Made by a program: the position numbers and the translations under genes. 35,268 nt of DNA from Didymodactylos carnosus. Lineage: Eukaryota; Rotifera; Eurotatoria; Philodinida; Philodinidae. The notes beneath the pieces are model-generated. The model worked only from the letters and a program-made list of their open reading frames with translations, did no database searches and was not told where the DNA came from. Below, piece after piece: positions 1 through 9,330 of the stretch. The stretch spans positions 1 to 35,268 of the forward strand of contig CAJNOQ010001147.1 of NCBI GenBank assembly GCA_905250885.1. Direction: 5' to 3'. Each line of letters starts with the position of its first letter. Position 1 is the first letter of the stretch.

Positions 1-2492
1 GCTGCTTGCTGATACTTTATTCGAGACCACTTTGCAGTTTAGCACAAAGTGGTTAGTGCCACTTTAGGCTTCAGAGCAAAGTGGTTCAATCCATTTTGAT
101 TACAATTCTCATTAGAAACACTGGCTAGGGATTCATTTGAGAATAAAACAGCAACCGTGAAGTTAGGCTATAAAAAGGTTTCTAGGATACTTGAAAAAGT
201 CTGATTTCATTCCTAGGTCACTATATTAGTCATTTGTTGCTTCTTTACAGCTTTCGCTACTCAACTAATGACTGATTGATTGATTGTCCAGTCAAACACA
301 TAGACATTTGTTATCAAGGCTCATCCTGGAAAAAGTAAACTTTTCCGATTAATCGATCCCAACACTCTTCTCTCTCTACTAATCTTAATTAATTAATTAA
401 ATTGATACCCGATAACCTAGCATTAATTAAATTAACGCTTCACCTCTCTTCACCTATTCAACAGCCTCTCTCATCATTATAGCTATAGCAACGACCTTTA
501 TGATACGAATAGTATATGCACTCATCGCTACTGTCTTAGAGTTATCTACTATTTATCAGCTTAGTTTTATTGACAGATATTTTTAATACGAAATGTTAAT
601 AATACGTGCATTATTTGGTGGCGCATGTGAATTTATCGTTTCAGGTTTTTTGCAGCCATTACTGGGAAATTTATTTTTCACTTTCTGAACGAGTTAGAAG
701 CCAATTGTGTCCTAACTGGTAATGTTTAATTGAGCGATTCTCGGTGAGTGCAGCATTAACGAATTGAGTAAGAATTAGTTATATCTGATTAACCTTGATA
801 ACTACTCTTTTTCCTTCTAGCTGATCGATCATGTCATGAAATGTCTTGAATCTGTCTCCGGTGTAACAGGAAGCAGGTCATTATACGCGATAAGTAAGTG
901 ATAGATAGACAGTAGGTAAACAATTAGATTTCTTAGTTTGTTGATGAGATATCATTTAGTTGACTAGGATACTTTTAAACTGGCACTAAAAAATGCAGTC
1001 CTGAAAAGAAGAATTTGTACCAGTGAATTCATTCTTTTACTTTCTTTTTCTGGTCGAACAACAACTTTGAATTATATTCAAGGTTTTGTTATTTAACCAT
1101 TTAGCACACTGAAAAAGCTATCATCTAACACCGTTATGTTGAATCCTCAGAGGTTGTTCATGTATTTTTAGGATTTATTCTCGCGTTGGACATGTTAATT
1201 AACCCAAATCTAGATGGTGACCTATCTTATTTATTCTTTCTTTTCTTAACTTGTATGTAAAGCATTTGACTGTTTAACAGTACAACAACTGCAGACTTTA
1301 ACAAATCAAGCGGCAGACAAATCGGCTTATTCTCGCGGCAGAATATTACGTAAGCAGCCGTGCTGTAATACAAATAAGCATTTCAAACGAGCGATTTTCT
1401 ATTTGTTGAATTTCGTCATTTTTTTAAAAAGTCAACAATAAAGAGTTATTCCAGTTCAAAACATTTGTCACAAAGATACCACTCAATTATATGCTCTTGT
1501 GGAACATTACGTTGCATATTTAATACTAATTTCTTCAGTCACAAAAAAAAGTATAATAACATATAGAAAATAGTATTCCAGATTAACGCTTACATTTGTT
1601 AGTAGAAATAGCTCATAGAAAATCGTGTAAATATAGAAATATCAAGTTAATGAATCTGCTGCGCTTTGCTTGAATTATTCGGATCTGGTGATGAAATATT
1701 GTATATAATGGAATATTTTTTCTTGAACAGATGGAAATAGAAGAAATTTACACCATATGTATGGTAAATGTCAGAATGAAAAAAAAAAGAGAAAAATGGG
1801 CGAAGGAAAAGAAAAAGATGTTGATGATGTGTATGATGCTGGTGCAAGCTGAAAAAGATAGACATAACTCAACTAAAAGCTCTTATTTGTGTGGATATGT
1901 TTCATATGGTGTAAAAAATTGGTACGAGTGACGACAGTATTTTCCATAAGAGAAACAGAAAAGAAAGAAAAATCAACGGCAACAACGACGAGAGCATCAT
2001 CTGGTGAATGGGTTTTCATATTGATGAATAGAAGAAAAATCATCTGCTGTTATAATAGTAACGGCAAAATGTGTGCGTATACTTCACAGACTGCTTATCT
2101 GAACAAGAGAAAGACGTGGACTAGACTAACCACATTAGAAATATATTTAAAAAGAATGTTATAGAAAAATAATTTTTTGAACATATTACTTTGTGAACAA
2201 GATTTTTAATGGAAAAAACAGTAAGTTATAGGATACAAAACGTCTTATTTTCTGTATTGCAACAATCTCAAAGATTCCAGAGAAGTACTGTGTTACGATG
2301 ATTAGCAATATTGACTTTCTCTTTGAGTTTTCAAGTGCATCAGGCTATAATTATCATTATAATGTAACGATATACTCAAATCAATAAGACGTAAAAAACT
2401 CCATTTTGTCTATCGGCGTAAACTAGTTCATATCATACATACGATTTTGACAATCAAACGTTACTCCGGATCTAACTACAAAAAATTGTAAT
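1..2492. other. AT-rich non-coding stretch
   Basis: No convincing gene is visible. The longest open frames (for example 1889-2164 on the plus strand and 1647-1865 on the minus strand) are rich in Lys, Phe and His runs, overlap each other in opposite frames and have no recognisable domain. A 9-bp hairpin (ACCACTTTG / CAAAGTGGT, about 28-54) lies at the left edge. Promoters or short exons of genes beyond the left edge cannot be excluded. Confidence 0.5.
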
Positions 2493-2494
2493 CA

Positions 2495-3016
2495 CTAATG
2501 TTGCACGGACATACTGCCAAAATTTATTTGCTCATAATTTGATAAAAACATATTTTGGACTTCTAAGTTTGTTCGTACAATCTGTTCTAGTGAACAGAGT
2601 TGATCGATAGGAGAACCGGCGATTTCATTCAAATGTGCAGTAGTGGGGATTGATGGAGGAATTAGTTTCAGTAACGGTGGAATCTTTGATGATGATGAAC
2701 AAAATCGCTTTGATGCTGATTCGTCAGGTTGCTCTTCAGGCACTGGAAGATCAAGTGATGATTGAGCCACATCTGTCACGGATGCTGATGACGAAACCGA
2801 CACGATTTTGTTCGGATAATATTTATCATTGACCATATACGTTCGTTGATTATGTGGAATTTTTGAAGCAGATCTGAGACTTTCTTTTAGTCTTTGTCCT
2901 AAAATCTCTATGATTAGTAATAGTTGAAAACGAGTGACTGACTCGAGAAATGAAAAGCGTGTGATAAAATAAGAATCTTTTTGTGGCGAAACAGAATAAG
3001 TCTTCTTGAGTTTCAC
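2495..3016 (-). pseudogene. Inverted partial copy of the CxxC-module gene (chimeric ORF)
   Basis: A 173-codon minus-strand frame. Its last two thirds (about 2530-2864) are a near-identical inverted copy of 5248-5588 in the plus-strand CxxC gene. The shared protein block starts at QRTYMVNDKYYPN and ends near SNYEQI. The differences seen by eye are about six substitutions plus one in-frame 3-nt deletion (a Gln lost before VQ). The first about 50 codons (2865-3016) do not match the gene and contain a helix-like LLLIIEILGQRLKES segment. No CxxC module is included, because the copied part is the linker between modules 2 and 3. It is best read as a duplicated gene fragment. It could be a chimeric exon if spliced to flanking sequence, but no convincing neighbouring exon was found. 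Confidence 0.65.
2530..2864 (-). repeat. Left arm of a 2.4-kb-spaced inverted repeat
   Basis: This block is the reverse-complement partner of 5248-5588. Homology stops sharply at both ends: one side within a short AAAATTCCA motif, the other just after GAGCAAATAA. A central 183-bp portion encodes the same 60-residue peptide in the antisense frame of both copies, so divergence there is essentially nil. Confidence 0.9.
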
Positions 3017-4346
3017 TCAGTCGGCTTAAAAACAAAAGTAAGTTGCACTTTGAATGCGATTTGGACCCGTTGGCGCAATTACTATCTATTATAAGAGTAT
3101 ATCATCAGTACTCAGTACACTTCATTTGTTTCTGCTCCTTTTTGCTTTTCTTTCTCGTTCTATAGTTCTAAATGGCGAGAAAAAAAGATAGATGTGAGAA
3201 ATATAGTGGATGTAACATCTCTAATTAGCCACCTCTGATCGGGAAATATCGCATCCAATAAGGAACAGTAGATCTCATAAAAAAAAATGAATCTATTTAA
3301 AAGGCAAAATCATTAAAGAATAACTTGTTGATGAGACAACTAAAATCACGATCTAATGCTATGTACATCATCTTCATTTAAAAAATGGCAAAAAGAAACG
3401 CACAACATGAATTGAAACTAAAGAGCATAAGTAGAATTAATGATGATGACAATAACAGAGATGAATTGTTTCCTCTATGACATCGTAGGTACCTATCTAC
3501 TTCAGTCAAAACTTATTCAAAATACATCGGCCTTCACACTGTTCTGAAACAGCTAGCTGGATGTTTCTTTCTCTTCAGAGTTTAATTCTCGGTTTTTTTG
3601 TCATTCCTTAGAATTAATAGCTGCCACACCAACTAAAAACCTGTATTTGAAGCTTCATTTTTCTCACAAAACTCATACGGGTATCTGCCCACGCACAACG
3701 AAACTGTCCTCAGATTCGATTCATTCCTTTAATATAGCAAAAAACTATGAGTAACAGTAACCTTTAGTTGATTTGCGCTTTTGTTGGTTCTTTTGGCACC
3801 ATATTTTTTTGTTTATTTTGTTTACTGTTCACCCCTATTTATTGTTGAAAAGACGTTTCTTTACGAATGAAACAAGAATCGAACATATCGTTGGTTCACA
3901 AATAGTTCGGACAAAAGAATTCTCCATACTTGTTCTTGTTAAATAGTGGGAAACTACATGTCCTTGTTTTTGTCAGTCTGACCGTTTTATGTTAAAAGTT
4001 TTTGTTTGTTTGTGTGTCTTGCTTCATTCTGTGCTCAGCTGAGTTCAAATATCTCTATTATATGTAATTGAGTTCAGATAACACCATACAGGACATGAGA
4101 CAATTCGTTCCTTCTGTTGGCATCATCATCGATGATTCAATGTACACATCTCTTTGCGTTTTTTTATTGAGCTTTCGAATTTAAATTTTGCCAGTATGTC
4201 CAGTCAACATTAGTTGACATTTAAATGACGGTGGCGATTTTCAAATGTCTAGTCGATTCCACATCTGCATTTTCAGTTTCAGTTGTCAGTCATATGTTTG
4301 AATCTTTGACAATACAAACTAAGCCTCGTCTTTCCTTCATTTTTAG
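3017..4346. other. Non-coding region upstream of the CxxC gene
   Basis: No protein-coding exon could be supported. The stretch is AT-rich and should contain the promoter and first exon(s) of the gene that begins as a readable exon at 4347. No ATG with a phase-compatible donor was convincing. At 4182-4213 there is a block closely resembling the minus-strand sequence 2493-2526, next to the inverted gene fragment. Confidence 0.45.
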
Positions 4347-6187
4347 CGAAAATCAAGAAAATCTGTTCAAGCTCTGTCAATATTATCTAAAATAACAACA
4401 AATTCAAAATCAAGAACAACAACTTTCATCGATGTATGTTATTTGTGTGGTCATGGTCGAGCAAAATTTCAGTTAAATGCAAGTAATGGTAGTGGTAATA
4501 AAGAACCAGTATTTCCATTTCTGAACAATATTAAACCGGCTGATGGAGCTGAGCCAATAGACGACGGTGGGACGGTCAATGTTTGTCACTTATGTTATTT
4601 ATTACTAACAAAACAATGGGAAACAAACGAAAACAAAATTGGTGGTCCCTACTTCTTCAAAGGATTTTATCGTTCAAATGGGAGTTGCAATAATGAAAAT
4701 ATTATCAGTGATATTTCACCAAAAATTGAGTTAAACAATAAAACAGAAGACGTGAGCAAAAAGAAACCGAACAAAGTCGAATTGAAAGAACAAGGTAATG
4801 AAAGGATAATTCTCAGACCTGCTGTAAAACGTTGTTAGTGACGATTTATTTAGAAAATAAAAACAAAGACAATGCGGATGATCGAAGCACGAAAACAAAT
4901 GGCTCCGTTCCAACTCCACAACATACGTGTTTTCTATGGTAGGTTCAAAGTATAGACGGTGAACTATCATAAATCACTTCTCTATTAACTTTTTGAATCT
5001 TCTTTTTCCGCTTTGGAATATGAAACATCATCCCAACAGCCTTCTATCACATTCATGTTTTAGTCCTACAACGGATGTTTACTCGAACATGTGCACAATC
5101 CACTGTGAAACTATACGTGGGAAACGTGATGGTTATATATCGTATCCGTTTCTTCGTATTTTGTCTTCTCAAAACGAGTCAGCATTAGTGTGTCAAAAAT
5201 GCCATTTAACATTAAAACTACAATGGCTTGATTATGAAACAAAAAAAATTCCAAATGATCAACGAACGTATATGGTCAATGATAAATATTATCCGAACAA
5301 AATCGTGTCGGTTTCGTCATCAGCATCCGTGACAGATGTGGCTCAATCATCACTTGATCTTCCAGTGCCTGAAGAGCAACCTGACGAATCAGCATCAAAG
5401 CGATTTTGTTCATCATCATCAAAGATTCCACCGTTACTGAAACTAATTCCTCCATCAATCCCCACTACTGCACATTTGAATGAAATCGCCGGTTCTCCTA
5501 TTGATCAACTCTGTTCACTAGAACAGATTGTACGAACAAACCTAGAACAAGTCCAAGATATGTTTTCATCAAATTATGAGCAAATAATGAAAACATCGAA
5601 ATCTACAGCATATGATGAATGTCAATTATGTTCATCCATAAAACCAAAGGGTAAGTGTGAAACAAAAAGTTACTGCCCTTTCTTTCTCCACTAATCGGAC
5701 AATGTTTTGTTGTTTAGGTACGCTTTATTCATTATCACCAGCAAGAACGTTGACAGATGAAGATGCTAGTCAGCCCTCATTTCCATTCTTACAATCGACT
5801 AGTTTTGTATGTACATTATGTTATTTCAATTTAATTGATCAATGGACACTGTACGAGAAACAGAACATTACTAGCGACAAAAGAAAGTATCAGAAACCAG
5901 AAGCACATTGTTATCTATGTAATATGTTAATTTCATTTCAACAAACTGAAATCAAACTATTAGAAACGAATTATTTTCCCTTTTTATTCGATTTGAATTC
6001 TTTACATCATTCTTCATCATTGTATGACAATAAACGTTTAGCATTAGCGTGTGATCATTGTTTTTATGCATTATTATTTCAATATATCGACTATGAAAAG
6101 AAAAATGTTTCCACAGAGAAACGAAAATACAAATGGTATGTTGAATATCCAATTGAAAAGATGACTAGTATGGAAATGAGTTATTGA
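4347..6187 (+). CDS. Protein with four tandem CxxC...CxxC modules (5' end missing)
   Basis: The family is not recognised. Exons: 4347-4794, 4854-4938, 5064-5650, 5718-6187, all GT/AG with matching phases; about 529 residues plus an unresolved N-terminus. The protein carries four repeats of one module: Cys-x2-Cys, then [FY]PFL, then Cys-x2-Cys followed by an aromatic/His residue, LxxQ[WY] and often YExxxI...R.Y. Module 1: CYLC / FPFL / CHLCYLLLTKQW. Module 2: CFLC (Cys split over the 4938/5064 junction) / YPFL / CQKCHLTLKLQWLDYE. Module 3: CQLC / FPFL / CTLCYFNLIDQWTLYE. Module 4: CYLC / FPFL / CDHCFYALLFQYIDYE. Each probably binds one zinc ion (inference), which suggests a nuclear protein. 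A Ser-rich linker separates modules 2 and 3, and that linker is the part copied in inverted orientation at 2530-2864. No start codon is in frame in the first exon, so at least one upstream exon is missing. A donor-like GTATGT after KYK (about 6136) could lead to another 3' exon instead of the TGA at 6185. Confidence 0.75.
5248..5588 (+). repeat. Right arm of inverted repeat, inside a coding exon
   Basis: This coding segment encodes the linker between modules 2 and 3 of the CxxC protein and is the source or partner of the inverted copy at 2530-2864. It is in frame and uninterrupted here, with flanking exon sequence on both sides, so this is probably the parental copy. Confidence 0.9.
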
Positions 6188-6945
6188 TGACATTTTTTTG
6201 ACTTTATATGTTGTATGTCCACATTCTTTGTTTTTTTTCTGCTGAAGAAATTTTATAAGAATTCTGTGATAAAAAACTAGCGAACTCGAAAAATCACAGA
6301 TGTGATTTTCTAACTTATAGCTGAAAGTCATTTTAAGATTTGAGTTTTGATTTCATTTTGAATCAATGAGATATATTTAGCGAATCACTGAGTTTTGAAG
6401 TATTACTTGTTTGTTATATACAACCTATATTATTTAACCACATACTGCGGATGTATAGATAAAATGGACAAATAGATTAATGGGTTATTTTAAAATCTTT
6501 TCTGTAGTTCCTCTATTTTCGTCTAGTTTCATTTTTTGTTTTCAATGATGAATGTATGAATGTATTTGGCAATAAAACAGCCAGTTATAACAATTGTTAA
6601 ATAAATAATTTATAATATAATCGATATTTTTTGCATATTGGTTGTATAATAAAGCATATGTGAACTTCTAAAAGCGAGACGAAACACCGAGAAAAAAACT
6701 TCTTGACGCAAAGCACCTTTAATAAGTGAAGTACTCTTTAATATGTCTATAGTTTGATTTCTAACGACAATGACAATCTTCGCAGTGACAACATCTACAG
6801 CCCTGACGATTTTTTATAGTCTTTCTACAGCTGTTTTAATGGCATAATCCTTATCTTGGTAACACGCTCATGGTGAAACCAAACTGTTGAAACTACTTTC
6901 TTAAATATCGCTATAAATCCCTTCCCATGTGCTGAAAATCGCTTC
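6188..6945. other. 3' flank of the CxxC gene
   Basis: No gene is visible. AATAAA-type polyadenylation hexamers at 6571-6576 and about 6648-6653 could end the CxxC gene transcript. The rest is AT-rich and without recognised structure. Confidence 0.4.
6571..6576 (+). promoter_or_regulatory. Candidate polyadenylation signal (AATAAA)
   Basis: The hexamer lies about 385 nt after the stop codon of the CxxC gene, in the right orientation. A second one follows near 6648. In AT-rich DNA such hexamers are frequent, so this is only a candidate. Confidence 0.3.
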
Positions 6946-6949
6946 ATTT

Positions 6950-7558
6950 TTGTCGATTAATCGCGATGGTTGAAAAAAATCGACGCTCAATCGCGATTCA
7001 TTCGGGAAAAAATGGTCATTTAATTGCGATTAAGTGATAGTTTTTTCGTGCATCGCGATTAATCGATGACTTTGTCAACCATCGCGATTAATCACGAAAA
7101 TCATCAATTACTTGCGATTAATTGTTGATTTTAAGTGATTAAATGGTTGTTGTTATTCACCATTTTCTTTTGCAATAAAGTTTGTATATAAGAAACACGA
7201 TTTCAGCGAAAAATACACTTATATTCAGATCATCTTTTTATTTTAGACAACAGAGTTGTCAAGAGTCTTCTCTATTGTTCCTCAGAGCTTTAAACCGAGA
7301 AGCCCACTGAACAGCTGGTATATGGGCAATGTTTAAAGCTGACTCGTCGGCAAGACTCCGACGCCAGCTGGTGCTAAGACCATTGCTGTGTGACGCACAT
7401 GTCATTATACGTAATAAACAATGAAAAACAGAAAAAAAATATGTATTTCCTAAGATGGGTTCGAACCTAGTACCTAGAAAAAAATCGGCAATTAATCGCG
7501 ATTAAGCGCATGATTAATCGTATGATTTTTCACGATTAATTGCCGATTTTTATGCGAT
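6950..7558. repeat. Two clusters of palindromic TCGCGATTAAT-type motifs
   Basis: At least eight copies or variants of a core resembling ATCGCGATTAATCG occur in both orientations. About six lie in 6955-7130 and the rest in 7485-7545, with about 340 bp of unrelated sequence between. Within cluster 1, GATTAATCGCGATGGTTGA (about 6958) is mirrored by CAACCATCGCGATTAATC (about 7076). Cluster 2 is itself a palindrome, beginning AAATCGGCAATTAATCG and ending CGATTAATTGCCGATTTT. The clustering suggests subterminal binding sites of a DNA transposon or an array of protein-binding sites. Cluster 2 abuts the dead LINE fragment. Confidence 0.65.
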
Positions 7559-7565
7559 TTTTAGT

Positions 7566-8260
7566 ACATGGGTTGACATCTTCCATTATCTCCATTGTCA
7601 CAACAACATCTTCGTAGATCAAATCTTCATAAGAATCATGAGATAGATGAAAGAAATCTCCGCTTTCATAAATCAACTTCTCTTCTATATTTTCTGCTTC
7701 ACCTAATACTTTCCTCATGATAAAACCCAAAACACGATTAGACAGTATTTGGTGACATTCCATCTTGCATCGATCCTTCTCAATTTCAAACTGCCAAAGA
7801 TTTCACCATTAATTCGAAAATGTGCTTTCCTAGGATCACAAAGAGCTTCCAACATTCGTACTAATTGATGCGACAATACATAATGACTGCAGATCTGTTG
7901 AAAAACATCTCGATTTATCAAATCGAAAACTCGAAATAAGCTTTTTGAATATCAATAAACACATAGATAATGGTCTGTTATATTCTCGTGATCTATCCAT
8001 GACCATCGTCGCTTCTATCCTGAATAGAGACTTAGTCTACATTTCTGTTTCTTCCCAAAGTCTTCCGGTCATACTATAAGCCATGATTGGGTCATACTAC
8101 TTCATGACTTCTTCGATTTCTGCACTAATCTCCATCAAATATTCAGACTGATGAGTTTTGATTTTCTGTTTTACTAGTTTGCTAACGACATTTACTCATA
8201 TATTTATCTTCCAGTTGACTTCTCACGTAAAAATTTGCGTTCAATAAAACGCGTCTGCCA
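7566..8260 (-). pseudogene. Degenerate non-LTR retrotransposon reverse transcriptase
   Basis: Minus-strand frames read, in order and with frameshifts and stops, like the palm of a LINE reverse transcriptase. A REYNRPL segment is followed by FIDIQKAYF (RT motif A, F-x-D, about 7936-7959). Then comes a stretch resembling the usual 'L..HY.....LVRM..AL....' helix and the NGE segment (7790-7921). After a frame change near 7790 there is an IMRKV segment, and near 7599-7625 LIYEDVV sits where the catalytic YADD of motif C is expected, with the second Asp lost. The mobile source enzyme copies element RNA at a nicked target. This copy is broken by in-frame stops, at least one frameshift and loss of a catalytic residue. 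The clade is uncertain (RTE- or Jockey-like wording); no endonuclease domain or tail was identified. Confidence 0.6.
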
Positions 8261-9330
8261 TGTGTTTTCGTAGGTATAAATTGTTTTGTTCCCTCTATGT
8301 TGAAGAGTATATATATCTTACACAACAAGTATATGAATTCTAGATATTGTCAGTTCAATTCTGATACAGGACATGTACTTTTTAAACTTTTTTTTTGCTG
8401 TTATCTTATTGAAAGTATTGTCTCATCCACTTATTCAACAAATTTAGCGTATTTTTCATCAGTTGACATGCTGGAATAGTCATTTCATTTTTGTTTCATA
8501 TCATTTTTAAAGCGTGATATAAAAGAATGCGACATTGTTTTCAAAATGAACAGTTCATTTTGATACCTTTTTATATATTTCAAATAAATCTTAATTTTAA
8601 TTCACAGTAGATGATGGTCTGTGTTGACGGCACCTGGTACTTTTCGACGTGCTCTAACATCGTAGACGCTTCTTCAAAATTTTTCGTTGATCAAAGTGCA
8701 ATATAGTACATACTATTTCTATTGTGCCAAGATCTCACCTAGCAGCCTTTGAAGTGCTAGGTGAGAGAAGTAGAAACGCACAACTGCGTTCGAAACAAGT
8801 ATTATGGAACACAGTGTTCGTCCAGATCCAAGTTTTGAACAGGCACTTTCTTCAGGTCAATTCTGAGCATGTTTTTCTCTTTCATCAAAAGGTCTACATT
8901 CTATAGCTCATGTCAAAGACCAAATCGAAGTTTATGTCTGCCATCAAGAACGAGCTTTTCTAACCTATACACAAGTAGATAGCACTAAGAACAAATGGCA
9001 AAATACGCAAGTTTCGTTTGCCTAGGAGCCGCTCGTTTGATGAGAATACCAGACTTTCTTGTCTTAGATAAACGTAGTGGCATCATGCTTGTTCGAGTGA
9101 CCAAGAACCAATTCTGCATGCCTCTACGTTTTCGAATAGCAGTTGTTTTACTAGGTTGTCTAAACAGCCAACTTTTCAGCCCCTCTAAAAATAAATCTAC
9201 ATGGCCAAGTTCTCTTTTCTTCTCGAATAATGATATTCATCGGGTTTCCTCTGTGGAAATGATGCTCGATTGCTGTTTCTTTTGCTCTCTTCCTCAAACC
9301 CAAACTTTCAAAAATCATCAGCAGTAAAAA
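8261..9330. other. Possible decayed coding sequence, unidentified
   Basis: This stretch is less AT-rich than its surroundings. It has several protein-like fragments on the plus strand in different frames: a VDGTWYFSTCSN segment near 8615-8660, a KDQIEVYVCHQERAFLTYTQ segment near 8910-8970, and a 110-codon frame at 8995-9327. Stops separate them and no splice model joins them cleanly. It may be a pseudogene or an old transposon. I could not assign a family. Confidence 0.3.
8734..8765. repeat. 11-bp perfect hairpin
   Basis: CTCACCTAGCA (8734-8744) is exactly complementary to TGCTAGGTGAG (8755-8765) across a 10-nt loop. It is too short for a canonical miRNA precursor and its role is unknown. 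Confidence 0.6.

Noticed and set aside
1647..2164. Several overlapping short frames near 1.7-2.1 kb
   Set aside because: They lie on opposite strands of a purine-rich tract (GAAAAA/GATG runs) and have repeat-like composition, with no domain.
7455..7480. GGTTCGAACC resembling a tRNA B box
   Set aside because: The flanking bases do not form a 5-bp T-arm around a 7-nt loop on either strand and no acceptor stem, D-arm or anticodon arm can be drawn.
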